Shown piece by piece: positions 1 through 9,397 of a stretch of DNA of 64,000 nt. Source of the stretch: Bacteroidaceae bacterium (lineage in GTDB: Bacteria > Bacteroidota > Bacteroidia > Bacteroidales > Bacteroidaceae); the NCBI GenBank assembly GCA_017408685.1, contig JAFQUE010000094.1, forward strand, positions 62,001 through 126,000, given 5' to 3'. Numbering within the stretch: position 1 is the first letter of the stretch; each line of letters starts with the position of its first letter. A model generated the notes under the pieces. That model did not search any database and had not been told where the DNA came from. It worked only from the letters and a program-made list of their open reading frames with translations. Made by a program: the position numbers and the translations under genes.

Positions 1-2120
1 TAACGCCCAACGGAATGATGTCGGTTGTACCGTTCAACGTCATGGGTTCGGACCTCAATGTCTTTGACAAGGACAGCCGCTGGTGGTCGGCACCCTATGA
101 GTACAACAACAGGTTCTTCACCGGTTATGCCCACGTCGCATTGAGCGGCGTAGGTTGCCCCGAGGCTTCTTCGCTGCTTGTAATGCCCACGGCAGGAGAA
201 CTTGACGTAAACTATTTCACATACGGCACTGAGTATACCGACGAGATTGCTTCGCCGGGTTACTACAGCAACCGACTTACGAAGTACGGCATAAAGACAG
301 AAGTTACGGCAACCACACGCAGTGCATGCGAGCGCTACACATTCCCCGCAGGCAAGGGAAACATTATATTGAACCTGGGACAGGGCCTCACCAATGAGTG
401 CGGCGCCATGGTGCGACGCGTGAGCGAGACCGAGATTGAGGGTTTCAAGGTACTGGGTACGTTCTGCTACACCACACAGGCGGTGTTCCCTATCTATTTT
501 GCCATGAGGGTATCAAAAGCGCCCACAAGCGAAGGTCCATGGAAATTCCAGCCTGCATTGAGCGGCGTTGAGGCCGAGTGGACCCCCGACGACGGCACAT
601 ACAAACTATATGAGAATTACTACAAGGAAATTGCCGGCGACAACATCGGCTACCGTTTCTGTTATGATGACCTTGCCGAAGGCGAGCAGATTACAGTGCA
701 GATGGGCGTCTCTTTCGTTTCGGTAGAGAACGCATGGGAGAACCTTGAAGCCGAACAGAAAGGCAAGAACTTTGACATGGTACACGCCGAGGCTGTGGAA
801 CGTTGGAACAACGACCTGGGACGCATTCGCGTGGAGGGTGGTACAAAGGAGCAGCAGACAATTTTCTACACAGCACTCTACCACGCGCTCATTCATCCCA
901 GTACCATAAGCGACGTAAACGGCGAGTACCCCAAGATGGAGAGCGCGGGAGTGGGCAAGAGCGACCACACACGCTACACTGTATTCTCACTATGGGACAC
1001 ATACCGCAACCTTCACCAGTTACTCACGCTTGTTTACCCCGAACGCCAGACCGACATGCTGCACACCATGGTTGGCATGTACGAGGATTGGGGTTGGCTG
1101 CCGCGCTGGGAACTCTTCGGGCGCGAGACATACACCATGGAGGGTGACCCTGCGGCCATTGTCATTGCCGACAGTTGGATAAAGGGACTGCGCAATTTTG
1201 ACATCGACAAGGCCTATGAGGGCATGCTCAAGTCGGCAACCACCGAAGGCAAGAACAACCCCATACGCCGCGACATTGACCCTTATATAAAGGACGGTTT
1301 CATTCCCCTGTGGTACTTCTCGAGCGACCTTTCGGGCGACAACTCGGTTTCTCATGCACTCGAGTACTGCTCGGCCGACTATGCCATTGCGCAGTTGGCC
1401 GACTCGTTGGGCGACAAGGCACGCGCAAAGGAGTTCCTGAAGCGTTCACAGAGTTATCGCCGTTACTTCTGCAAGGAGCATGGCACACTGCGCCCCCTCA
1501 CGAAGGATGGCGAGTTCCTGGGCGACTTTGACCCGACAACAGGAAAGAATTTCGAGAACGTGCCCGGGTTCCACGAGGCTTCGGCATGGTGCTATACCTT
1601 TGCTGTTCCGCATGACATCAAGGGCCTCACAAGGCTCATGGGCGGCAAGCGCAGTTTCATAAACAGCCTGCAGGGAGTTTTCGACAACGAACTCTACGAC
1701 CCTGCAAACGAACCCGATATTGTATATGCATACCTCTTCAGCCGTTTCAAGGGCGAGGAGTGGCGCACACAGAAGGAAGTGAACAAGATTCTTGACAACC
1801 ACTACAAGAATGCCCCCGACGGCATTCCGGGCAACGACGACACCGGTACAATGTCGGCATGGGCGGTGTTCTCCATGATGGGATTCTACCCCGACTGCCC
1901 GGGCGAACCGCACTACACCCTCACCACACCGGTATTCGACAAGGTGAACATCACCACCCCGCAGGGCAACATCACAATAGAGTGCGACCGCCCAAGCGAG
2001 GATTGCCGCTACATCGAGAGTATAAGCCTCAACGGCAAGAAAAGCGGTTACCGCCTCACACACAAGCAGTTGCTTGACAACGCAAATATAAGACTCAAAC
2101 TAAAGAAAGAACCGAAATGA
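1..2120 (+). CDS. GH92 alpha-mannosidase, left-arm copy, 5' truncated by window edge
   Basis: Mirror of the complete gene at 16639-18885. The first full codon in frame is at position 3, and about 42 N-terminal residues, including the signal peptide, are missing. The visible part holds the GH92 C-terminal signature GNDDTGTMSAW and the SLWDTYR motif. Its stop overlaps the start of the next GH92 gene (ATGA). It is probably the same locus read twice and not a second gene. Confidence 0.9.
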   Translation, partial: TPNGMMSVVPFNVMGSDLNVFDKDSRWWSAPYEYNNRFFTGYAHVALSGVGCPEASSLLVMPTAGELDVNYFTYGTEYTDEIASPGYYSNRLTKYGIKTEVTATTRSACERYTFPAGKGNIILNLGQGLTNECGAMVRRVSETEIEGFKVLGTFCYTTQAVFPIYFAMRVSKAPTSEGPWKFQPALSGVEAEWTPDDGTYKLYENYYKEIAGDNIGYRFCYDDLAEGEQITVQMGVSFVSVENAWENLEAEQKGKNFDMVHAEAVERWNNDLGRIRVEGGTKEQQTIFYTALYHALIHPSTISDVNGEYPKMESAGVGKSDHTRYTVFSLWDTYRNLHQLLTLVYPERQTDMLHTMVGMYEDWGWLPRWELFGRETYTMEGDPAAIVIADSWIKGLRNFDIDKAYEGMLKSATTEGKNNPIRRDIDPYIKDGFIPLWYFSSDLSGDNSVSHALEYCSADYAIAQLADSLGDKARAKEFLKRSQSYRRYFCKEHGTLRPLTKDGEFLGDFDPTTGKNFENVPGFHEASAWCYTFAVPHDIKGLTRLMGGKRSFINSLQGVFDNELYDPANEPDIVYAYLFSRFKGEEWRTQKEVNKILDNHYKNAPDGIPGNDDTGTMSAWAVFSMMGFYPDCPGEPHYTLTTPVFDKVNITTPQGNITIECDRPSEDCRYIESISLNGKKSGYRLTHKQLLDNANIRLKLKKEPK

Positions 2121-4327
2121 AAGCATTGAACAGCATATTGGCACTGTCGCTCATTCTTGCGACATCGTGCTCCACAGCCCCCAAAAGCGAGGAAACCCCA
2201 CAGGAACCGCTCACACAATATGTAAACCCGCTCATTGGCAGCGGCGGACACGGGCATGTATTCGTGGGCGCAAGTGTACCGTTCGGTATGGTACAACTGG
2301 GCCCCACAAGCATAAACCAGACATGGGACTGGTGCTCGGGGTACCACCAAGACGAGGCCACGGTAATAGGTTTCTCGCATACACACCTGAGCGGAACAGG
2401 AATTGGTGACCTCTTCGACGTTACAGTAATGCCCGTGACCGGCGAAGTGACTTACGCACGCGGCATGGCCGAGGACCAAAACAGCGGCATATGGTCACCC
2501 GCCGACCGCACACAGGAAGTTGCCCGTGTCGGTTACTATTCGGTACCACTCACACGCTACGGGATAAAGGCAGAGATGACAGCCACGGCGCGCGTGGGTT
2601 TGCACCGCTACACCTTCCCCGAGGCACAGGACGCAGCGCTTGTGATTGACCTGCAGAACGGCGGTTGTTGGGACGAGACCACCGAAACCTTTATGCAGGC
2701 CGAAGGAAACAACCGCATTGTCGGTTACCGTTACTCAAAAGGATGGGCCAAGAACCAGCGCATATACTTTGTTGCCGAGTTCGCAAAGCCATTCGATAAG
2801 TTTGAACTTAAGGGTTACAAGGATATGTACGGACGTGCGTCGTTCAGTACCGCAGCAGGCGAAGAGGTGTTGCTGAAGGTTGCAATCTCACCCGTGAGCA
2901 TTGAGGGAGCCAAACTGGCAATGGAGTCGGAACTGCCCGGTTGGGACTTTGCAGCAGTGCAGACAGCAGCCGTGGAGGCATGGGAAAAGGAACTCGCGCG
3001 AATAAGGATTGAGAGCAAAAGCCGGGAGCAGAAGGAAATATTCTACACCGCAATGTACCACGCAATGATTGCCCCAATGCTCTTCAGCGACGTCAACGGC
3101 GACTACCGCGGTGCCGACGACAAGATATACAACAGCGACAAGCCACGCTACACCTGTTTCTCCCTGTGGGATACATACCGCGCAAAACAACCGCTGATGA
3201 CGATAATACAACCCGAAAAGGCAGGTGAGTTCGTTGCCACAATGGTTGACATCTGCGACAAGCAGGGCGACCTGCCGGTATGGCACCTGTGGGGCAACGA
3301 GACCGACTGCATGGTGGGCGACCCGGGCATTCCCGTTGTTGCCGACGCCATAGCAAAGGGCATTGATGGCTTTGACCGCGAGGCAGCATTCGCCGCCATA
3401 AAGAAGACTGCCGCCACCGAAGAGCGCGGCAAGGAGTTCCGCCACAAGTTCGGTTACATCCCGTGCGACCTTTTTACCGAGGCTGTTGCCTTTGACATGG
3501 AATATGCCCTTGCCGACGGTGCTGCAGCCAACGCAGCCAAGGCGCTTGGCAAGCAAGACGACTATGAGCACTTCACAAAGATGAGCCACAGTTACCGCAC
3601 ATTCTTTGACAAGGAGACCGGTTTTGTGCGCGGCGTGGACGAGAACGGCAAGTTCCGCACACCGTTCAACCCCTACTTCTCGGCACACCGCGCCGATGAC
3701 TACTGCGAGGGCAACGCATGGCAGTACACATGGCTCGTTCCGCACGACCTTGGCGGTTACATCGACCTCTTCGGCAGCAAGGAAGCATGCCTGGCACGCC
3801 TTGACTCACTGTTCCTTGCACCATCGACAGTCGACGGCGACCCCTCACCCGATATCTCGGGCATGATAGGCCAGTTCGCACACGGCAACGAACCCAGCCA
3901 CCACATCCTCTACCTCTACACAATGATGGGCCAGCCACAGAAGACAGCCAAGTGGGTACGCGAGGTAATGACCACACAGTATCGCAACGATTTTGACGGC
4001 CTCTCGGGCAACGAGGACATGGGCCAGATGTCGGCATGGTATATAATGTCGGCAATGGGTTTCTACGAAGTTGAACCCGCCGGCGCCCGCTACTGGTTCG
4101 GTTCGCCGCTCTTCGACCGCGCCGAACTCACCGTCAAAGGCGGCAAGTTCGTCATTGAAACAGTGAACAACAGCGACGCCAACATCTACATCAAGAGCAT
4201 AAAACTCAACGGCAAACCATACGGCCTGCCATACATCAACCACAGCGACATCGCCAAAGGCGGCACACTCACAATAGAGATGAGCGACACCCCCGCCGTG
4301 TGGTACGACGCGGATGTAATAAGATAA
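2117..4327 (+). CDS. GH92 alpha-mannosidase lipoprotein, left-arm copy
   Basis: Identical mirror of 14432-16642, where the full description is given: a 736-residue exo-alpha-mannosidase of glycoside hydrolase family 92 with an SPII lipobox (LATSC) near residue 18. It overlaps the upstream GH92 gene by 4 bp and is followed by the palindromic terminator at 4343-4380. Confidence 0.9.
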   Translation: MKALNSILALSLILATSCSTAPKSEETPQEPLTQYVNPLIGSGGHGHVFVGASVPFGMVQLGPTSINQTWDWCSGYHQDEATVIGFSHTHLSGTGIGDLFDVTVMPVTGEVTYARGMAEDQNSGIWSPADRTQEVARVGYYSVPLTRYGIKAEMTATARVGLHRYTFPEAQDAALVIDLQNGGCWDETTETFMQAEGNNRIVGYRYSKGWAKNQRIYFVAEFAKPFDKFELKGYKDMYGRASFSTAAGEEVLLKVAISPVSIEGAKLAMESELPGWDFAAVQTAAVEAWEKELARIRIESKSREQKEIFYTAMYHAMIAPMLFSDVNGDYRGADDKIYNSDKPRYTCFSLWDTYRAKQPLMTIIQPEKAGEFVATMVDICDKQGDLPVWHLWGNETDCMVGDPGIPVVADAIAKGIDGFDREAAFAAIKKTAATEERGKEFRHKFGYIPCDLFTEAVAFDMEYALADGAAANAAKALGKQDDYEHFTKMSHSYRTFFDKETGFVRGVDENGKFRTPFNPYFSAHRADDYCEGNAWQYTWLVPHDLGGYIDLFGSKEACLARLDSLFLAPSTVDGDPSPDISGMIGQFAHGNEPSHHILYLYTMMGQPQKTAKWVREVMTTQYRNDFDGLSGNEDMGQMSAWYIMSAMGFYEVEPAGARYWFGSPLFDRAELTVKGGKFVIETVNNSDANIYIKSIKLNGKPYGLPYINHSDIAKGGTLTIEMSDTPAVWYDADVIR

Positions 4328-4342
4328 AGAAAGGTCATATCA

Positions 4343-4380
4343 AATTAAAGGGGATTCACCGCGGTGAATCCCCTTTAATT
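4343..4380 (+). terminator. 38-bp perfect palindrome, terminator of the GH92 operon (left copy)
   Basis: The sequence reads the same on both strands from 4343 to 4380, centred on CCGCGG with no spacer. It begins 16 bp after the GH92 stop codon, with AATT/TTAA-rich ends and GGGG/CCCC stems. A strong hairpin at this spot is most simply the intrinsic terminator of the mannosidase operon. Mirror copy at 14379-14416. Confidence 0.75.
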
Positions 4381-4476
4381 AACTATTGGTTGAATAATTT
4401 ATAAAGTTATATTATCGATTTAGAAACTTTCTTTATTGGAAGTGTACGATAATCCTATCCGCAACGTGGCAGTGAT

Positions 4477-4524
4477 ATATATACAGCAAACAGGGTGGCA
4501 TGCCACCCTGTTTGCTGTATATAT
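4477..4524. repeat. 48-bp perfect palindrome in the GH92-argR intergenic region (left copy)
   Basis: A perfect spacer-less palindrome centred on GGCATGCC. It would extend further (GTGAT...ATCAC) but for one extra TA on the left side. It lies about 100 bp past the first terminator and overlaps the start of a broken leucine-rich-repeat reading frame. It could be a second terminator left from a lost gene or a small repeat element. Mirror copy at 14235-14282. Confidence 0.7.
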
Positions 4525-4731
4525 CACGTATCATACGCGTTGGGTATCACATCAGTAGATGAGTACCTTTTTGCCATTTATTATATTTATACCGTGCGCG
4601 CAATGACTCCGCCCGCAATTACAATGATATTCAATACCCCGGGCATTACAGTTCATGTCCCGGCCACGGCGCTGGCCGCCTACAGGAGCAACCCCAACTG
4701 GAGAACGTACAGGTTGGTAGGGGATTTATAA
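4495..4731 (+). pseudogene. Remnant of a BspA-like leucine-rich-repeat surface protein (left copy)
   Basis: An open frame of 78 codons whose last ~45 residues look like the C-terminal end of a BspA/LRR_5 protein: an AMTPPA segment followed by VPATALAAY, NPNW and a short tail. Such proteins in Bacteroidales end in a 'TPP ... VPA.AL.AY' repeat cap. Upstream repeats and a signal peptide are absent, and the frame begins inside the 48-bp palindrome, so only the 3' end of a gene seems to remain. The rest of 4328-4897 holds the two palindromes and the argR promoter, and no other gene was seen. Mirror at 14028-14264. Confidence 0.5.
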
Positions 4732-4863
4732 CTCTTCATTTCCAAGACACCTTAATAAAAAGGCCATTCGGTTCAACCCTTGTTGTTTCCAAAGAAACTG
4801 CAAATTTCACAGTTTATATGTAAATTATTTGCAAAAACACAAGGAAAATTGTTTAAATATACC

Positions 4864-4871
4864 TATTTTTG
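4864..4871 (+). promoter_or_regulatory. Candidate -7 element (TATTTTTG) of argR, left copy
   Basis: TATTTTTG matches the Bacteroidota TAnnTTTG -7 consensus and ends 26 bp before the argR ATG. No TTTG lies at the expected ~19-bp spacing, and no clear palindromic ARG box was recognised, so self-regulation by ArgR is not visible. Mirror at 13888-13895. Confidence 0.4.
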
Positions 4872-4897
4872 TGTTCGCAAAGAATAAATATACAGTT

Positions 4898-5380
4898 ATG
4901 AAGGTAAAGAATTCACGTCTTGACGCTATTCGTCTTATTCTCTCGACACAAGAGATAGGGAGCCAGGAGGAACTTTTGAGTGAACTTGAGAAAGAGGGTT
5001 TCAAACTTACACAGGCTACGCTGTCGCGAGACCTGCACCAGTTGCGCGTGGTTAAGACGGTGGGTGTTCAAGGACGTTACCGTTATGTGCTTACACGCCC
5101 TCACCAGTACCGCCATGCGGGCGAGCAGGGCGAAGTGCGGGCAGTTACCACGCCACAGGAGGTTACAGGGTTTCTTTCAATCAAGTTCTCGGGCAACATT
5201 GCCGTAATACACACGAAACCAAGTTACGCAAGTACACTGGCATATCATATCGACAATTACGATTTCCCCGAGATTATAGGCACGATTGCGGGCGATGACA
5301 CTGTGATGATGATTATTGCCGAGAACGTGACACGTGCAGCGGTACTGAGGGTCCTCAGGACCATCATCCCCAATATATGA
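4898..5380 (+). CDS. argR: Arginine repressor ArgR, left-arm copy
   Basis: Identical mirror of 13379-13861. 160-residue ArgR with an N-terminal winged helix (SRDLHQL) and the C-terminal arginine-binding motif GTIAGDDT. The ATG at 4898 is chosen over the upstream in-frame TTG at 4829 because homologues begin here and the -7 element lies between the two. Confidence 0.9.
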   Translation: MKVKNSRLDAIRLILSTQEIGSQEELLSELEKEGFKLTQATLSRDLHQLRVVKTVGVQGRYRYVLTRPHQYRHAGEQGEVRAVTTPQEVTGFLSIKFSGNIAVIHTKPSYASTLAYHIDNYDFPEIIGTIAGDDTVMMIIAENVTRAAVLRVLRTIIPNI

Positions 5381-5393
5381 ACAGTTGAGGAGA

Positions 5394-5963
5394 ATGGAAG
5401 AGATTGAGTTCAACGACGGCATTGAGGTGATTATAGCCAATGCCTCGCACGAGAGATATGTCGATGAGATACTCGACACAATAAGCGACGCAGCCAAGGT
5501 GCGCGGTACAGGAATTGCAAAGCGCACGCATGAGTATGTGGCGCAGAAGATGAAGGAGGGCAAAGCCATCATTGCTCTCGCGGGAGATGAGTTTGCAGGG
5601 TTCTGTTACATCGAGAGTTGGGGCAACAGGCAGTATGTCGCAAATTCGGGACTTATTGTAAGGGAGAAGTTCCGCGGGCACGGACTGGCAAGGCGCATAA
5701 AGCAGAGGGCTTTCAGGTTATCGAGAGAGAAATGGCCCAACGCCAAACTGTTCGGGCTCACGAGCGGTGGAGCAGTCATGAAAATCAACACCGAACTTGG
5801 TTACGTACCTGTGCCTTTTTCGGAACTCACCGACGACGAGGCATTCTGGAAGGGTTGCCAGGGTTGTGTGAACCACGATGTGCTCATGCGCACCGGCAGG
5901 CGATACTGCATATGCACAGCCATGCTCTACGACCCGGCAAAGCAGAAAAAGGAGATTATATAA
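5394..5963 (+). CDS. GNAT acyltransferase, candidate N-acylglutamate synthase (left copy)
   Basis: Identical mirror of 12796-13365. 189-residue GNAT protein with the acyl-CoA-binding motif FRGHGLARR. It starts 13 bp after argR in the arginine cluster. The ATG at 5394 is preferred to the TTG at 5385 because GAGGAGA precedes it. Confidence 0.8.
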   Translation: MEEIEFNDGIEVIIANASHERYVDEILDTISDAAKVRGTGIAKRTHEYVAQKMKEGKAIIALAGDEFAGFCYIESWGNRQYVANSGLIVREKFRGHGLARRIKQRAFRLSREKWPNAKLFGLTSGGAVMKINTELGYVPVPFSELTDDEAFWKGCQGCVNHDVLMRTGRRYCICTAMLYDPAKQKKEII

Positions 5964-6028
5964 AGCATTGATTGTTTACACGAACAGAGAATATATATTA
6001 TAAATTTTATATTTCGCACGTTTGTTTA

Positions 6029-6036
6029 TATCTTTA
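6029..6036 (+). promoter_or_regulatory. Weak candidate -7 element before argG (left copy)
   Basis: TATCTTTA differs from TAnnTTTG in its last base and ends 9 bp before the argG ATG. This would make a very short leader. The 82-bp gap between the GNAT gene and argG is AT-rich, so an internal promoter is possible but not proven. Mirror at 12723-12730. Confidence 0.25.
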
Positions 6037-6045
6037 CAACAGAAT

Positions 6046-7245
6046 ATGAAAAAGAAGGTTGTTGTCGCATTCAGCGGCGGACTCGATACATCATTTACAG
6101 TAATGTACCTCGCCAAGGAGAAGGGCTATGAGGTTTATGCGGCATGCGCAAACACAGGCGGTTTCACACCTGAGCAGTTGAAGCAGAACGAGGAGAATGC
6201 ATACAAGTTGGGTGCCAAGGAGTATGTCACCATTGACGTCACAAGGGAGTACTATGACAAGAGCCTGCGCTACATGATATACGGCAATGTGCTGCGCAAC
6301 GGCACATACCCCGTTTCGGTATCATCGGAAAGGATATTCCAGGCGCTTGCCATTGCACGCTACGCAAAAGAAATAGGTGCCGACGCCATTGCGCACGGTT
6401 CCACCGGTGCCGGCAATGACCAGATACGCTTTGACATGACATTCCTGGTGTGCGCACCCGGTGTAGAAATCATCACCCTCACACGCGACATGACGCTCAC
6501 ACGCGAATTTGAGGTGAATTACCTTAACGAGCATGGTTTCAAGGCCGATTTCGCAAAACTGAAATATTCATACAACGTGGGACTGTGGGGAACATCCATC
6601 TGCGGCGGCGAGATACTTGATTCAAGGCAGGGACTGCCCGACAGCGCATACCTTAAGCAGGTAGAGAAAGAGGGTGAAGAGGAACTGCGCCTCACTTTCG
6701 AGAACGGCGAGTTGAAGGCCGTGAACGGCGAGATGTTCAAAGACCCCATCAAAGCCATACAGAAGGTAGAGGAGATTGGCGCACCATACGGCATTGGACG
6801 CGACATGCACGTGGGCGACACCATAATAGGCATAAAAGGGCGTGTGGGTTTTGAAGCAGCGGCCCCAATGCTCATAATTGCCGCCCACAGGTTCCTTGAG
6901 AAATACACGCTCAGCAAGTGGCAACAGTACTGGAAGGACCAGGTTGCCAACTGGTACGGAATGTTCCTGCACGAGAGCCAGTACCTTGAACCTGTAATGC
7001 GCGACATCGAGGCCATGCTCGAGAGTTCGCAGAGGAACGTGACAGGCACGGCAATACTCAGGCTCATGCCGAAACATTTTGAGACCGTGGGCGTGGATTC
7101 GCCAAATGACCTTGTAAAGAACAAACTTGGCGAGTATGGCGAAGTGCAGAAGGGGTGGACTGCCGAAGAGGCCAAAGGATTCATTAAGGTAACCTCTACC
7201 CCGCTGCGTGCATACTATGCAAGCCACCCCGAAGAGAAGATATAA
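6046..7245 (+). CDS. argG: Argininosuccinate synthase, left-arm copy
   Basis: Identical mirror of 11514-12713. 399 residues, with the N-terminal nucleotide-binding motif AFSGGLDTS of argininosuccinate synthases. The ATG at 6046 is chosen because the homologous N-terminus MKKKVVVAFSGG begins there, and the TTG at 6022 would lie upstream of the likely transcription start. Confidence 0.93.
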   Translation: MKKKVVVAFSGGLDTSFTVMYLAKEKGYEVYAACANTGGFTPEQLKQNEENAYKLGAKEYVTIDVTREYYDKSLRYMIYGNVLRNGTYPVSVSSERIFQALAIARYAKEIGADAIAHGSTGAGNDQIRFDMTFLVCAPGVEIITLTRDMTLTREFEVNYLNEHGFKADFAKLKYSYNVGLWGTSICGGEILDSRQGLPDSAYLKQVEKEGEEELRLTFENGELKAVNGEMFKDPIKAIQKVEEIGAPYGIGRDMHVGDTIIGIKGRVGFEAAAPMLIIAAHRFLEKYTLSKWQQYWKDQVANWYGMFLHESQYLEPVMRDIEAMLESSQRNVTGTAILRLMPKHFETVGVDSPNDLVKNKLGEYGEVQKGWTAEEAKGFIKVTSTPLRAYYASHPEEKI

Positions 7246-7259
7246 ATTAAATACATTAT

Positions 7260-8228
7260 ATGATACGAGTAGGAATTATTGGAGGTGCGGGATACACCGC
7301 AGGAGAACTTATACGTCTGTTGCTTATACATCCCGAAGTTGAAATAAAGTTCGTTCACAGCAGCAGCAATGCCGGCAACCGCATAGCCGACGTGCATGCA
7401 GGCCTGCATGGCGATACCGACCTGCTGTTTACCGACGAGTTGCCGTTTGAAGAGATAGACCTTCTCTTTCTGTGCACCGCACACGGCGACACACGCCGAT
7501 TCATGGAAAGCCATGCATTGCCCGACGAATTGAAGGTCATCGACCTCTCAATGGACTACCGCATAAAAGGGAACGACCACGATTTCATTTACGGTTTACC
7601 GGAACTGAACCGTCGCCAGACATGCAAGAGCCGCTACGTAGCAAACCCGGGTTGCTTTGCCACATGCATTGAATTGGGATTGCTGCCATTGGCAAAGGAG
7701 CACATGCTCAAGGGCGACATATCGGTAAATGCCATCACAGGCAGCACCGGCGCGGGGACAAAACCCCAGACTGCCACACACTTCAGTTGGAGAAACGACA
7801 ACATAAGCATATACAAACCGTTCGAGCACCAGCACATGCCCGAAATAATGCAAAGCATAAGACAGTTACAACCCGATTATGACGGCGAGATAGATTTTAT
7901 ACCTTACCGTGGCGGTTTTGCACGCGGAATATTCGCGACAATAGTGGTAAAGTGCGACCTCGATATTGAAACACTCTACAAACTCTATGAGCACTATTAC
8001 GACCGTGACTCGTTCACTCATATCGTAAACACCCCGCTCGACCTGAAGCAGGTGGTGAACACCAACAAGTGCCTCATACACCTTGAGAAACACGGGAACA
8101 AGTTGCTGATAACATCGGTCATCGACAACCTGCTCAAAGGCGCAAGCGGCACGGCGGTACACAACATGAACCTGCTGTTCGGCCTTGCCGAAACAGTGGG
8201 CCTGCAGTTGAAACCATCGGCATTCTAA
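7260..8228 (+). CDS. argC: N-acyl-gamma-glutamyl-phosphate reductase, left-arm copy
   Basis: Identical mirror of 10531-11499. 322 residues, with an N-terminal NAD(P)-binding GGAGYTAGEL motif and the catalytic cysteine in NPGCFAT. It starts 14 bp after argG. Confidence 0.93.
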   Translation: MIRVGIIGGAGYTAGELIRLLLIHPEVEIKFVHSSSNAGNRIADVHAGLHGDTDLLFTDELPFEEIDLLFLCTAHGDTRRFMESHALPDELKVIDLSMDYRIKGNDHDFIYGLPELNRRQTCKSRYVANPGCFATCIELGLLPLAKEHMLKGDISVNAITGSTGAGTKPQTATHFSWRNDNISIYKPFEHQHMPEIMQSIRQLQPDYDGEIDFIPYRGGFARGIFATIVVKCDLDIETLYKLYEHYYDRDSFTHIVNTPLDLKQVVNTNKCLIHLEKHGNKLLITSVIDNLLKGASGTAVHNMNLLFGLAETVGLQLKPSAF

Positions 8229-8239
8229 AGAAGAACAAA

Positions 8240-9361
8240 ATGAAACTTTACGATGTATACCCGCTTTTTGATATCAACATTGTCAAGGGAAAGGGGTGCA
8301 GAGTGTGGGATGACAAAGGTACTGAATACCTTGACCTTTACGGCGGACATGCTGTAATCTCCATTGGGCATGCACACCCCAAGTATGTAGAAAATATAAA
8401 CCGCCAGGTTGCAACGCTCGGATTCTACTCGAATTCGGTAATCAACACCTTGCAACAGGGCGTTGCAGAAAGACTTGGACGCATGAGCGGTTATGAGGAC
8501 TACAGCCTCTTCTTCATAAACTCAGGAGCAGAAGCCAACGAGAATGCGCTGAAATTATCCTCGTTCAAGAATGGCAAAAGACGCGTTATTGCCTTTAAAA
8601 AGGCATTCCACGGACGAACATCATTGGCCGTGGAGGTTACCGACAACCCGAAAATCATTGCGCCGATAAATGCCAACGGGCACACCACATACTTGCCGCT
8701 TGGCGACATTGAGGGTGTACGTGCCGAGATTGAGAGAGGCGATGTTACAGCCGTCATTATCGAGGGCATTCAAGGCGTAGGCGGGATACAGATACCAGAG
8801 CCTGCATTCCTGCAGGAACTTAAGGCATTGTGCAATGCTACAGGCACCACTCTTATCCTGGACGAGATACAGAGCGGTTGCGGACGCAGCGGCAAGTTCT
8901 TTGCTCACCAATGGGCAGGCATAAGACCCGACATAATCACACAAGCCAAAGGCATTGGCAACGGTTTCCCCATAGGTCTGGTACTCATAAGTCCGGAATT
9001 CAAGGCCGTTCATGGAGAATTAGGCACAACATTCGGCGGCAACCACCTTGCATGTGTTGCAGCCCGGACCGTGCTTGAAGTAATGGAGGAGGAGAACCTG
9101 CAGGAGAATGCCGACCGGGTGGGCAACTTCCTTATGGAGGAATTGCGCAGAATTGAGGGTATAAAGGAGGTACGCGGACGCGGTCTGATGATTGGTATTG
9201 AATTTGATGAACCTATCAAGGATATACGTCGCAGACTACTCTTCGAGGAGCATGTGTTCACCGGCGTGAGCGGCACGAACGTAATACGGTTGCTGCCACC
9301 GCTGACACTCTCGCTTGACGAAGCGCATGAGTTTATAAGAAGATTCAAGAATGTCTTATAG
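8240..9361 (+). CDS. argD: Acylornithine aminotransferase, left-arm copy
   Basis: Identical mirror of 9398-10519. 373-residue class III PLP aminotransferase with the cofactor lysine in QAKGIGNGFP. It is the last gene before the axis of the inverted repeat; its stop codon is 18 bp from the axis. Confidence 0.92.
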   Translation: MKLYDVYPLFDINIVKGKGCRVWDDKGTEYLDLYGGHAVISIGHAHPKYVENINRQVATLGFYSNSVINTLQQGVAERLGRMSGYEDYSLFFINSGAEANENALKLSSFKNGKRRVIAFKKAFHGRTSLAVEVTDNPKIIAPINANGHTTYLPLGDIEGVRAEIERGDVTAVIIEGIQGVGGIQIPEPAFLQELKALCNATGTTLILDEIQSGCGRSGKFFAHQWAGIRPDIITQAKGIGNGFPIGLVLISPEFKAVHGELGTTFGGNHLACVAARTVLEVMEEENLQENADRVGNFLMEELRRIEGIKEVRGRGLMIGIEFDEPIKDIRRRLLFEEHVFTGVSGTNVIRLLPPLTLSLDEAHEFIRRFKNVL

Positions 9362-9397
9362 ACATGAGAAGAGAGGCGCGCGCCTCTCTTCTCATGT
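9362..9397. terminator. argD terminator palindrome at the fold-back axis
   Basis: Between the two mirrored argD stop codons lies ACATGAGAAGAGAGGCGC and its exact reverse complement, with no spacer. A GC-rich hairpin right after argD fits an intrinsic terminator of the arginine operon. Because both sides are mirrored, the true length of the natural hairpin cannot be told from this sequence: everything beyond its real arm is a copy of the argD side. Confidence 0.55.

Noticed and set aside
4477-4524. Insertion-sequence end or attachment site at the 48-bp palindrome
   Set aside because: No transposase, target-site duplication or integrase was found near it.
4800-4897. ARG-box operator in front of argR
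   Set aside because: No convincing imperfect palindrome of the TGAAT...ATTCA type was found by eye.
1-9379. Left-arm genes as a real second copy of the arginine and mannosidase genes
   Set aside because: They are exact mirror images, end at the window edge inside a gene and show no independent flank, so they are more likely an assembly product than a duplication. They are listed only as left-arm copies.
9362-9397. Replicated hairpin telomere or linear-replicon junction
   Set aside because: Such sites are also perfect palindromes, but the flanking genes are ordinary chromosomal genes and no protelomerase or plasmid/phage gene is visible.
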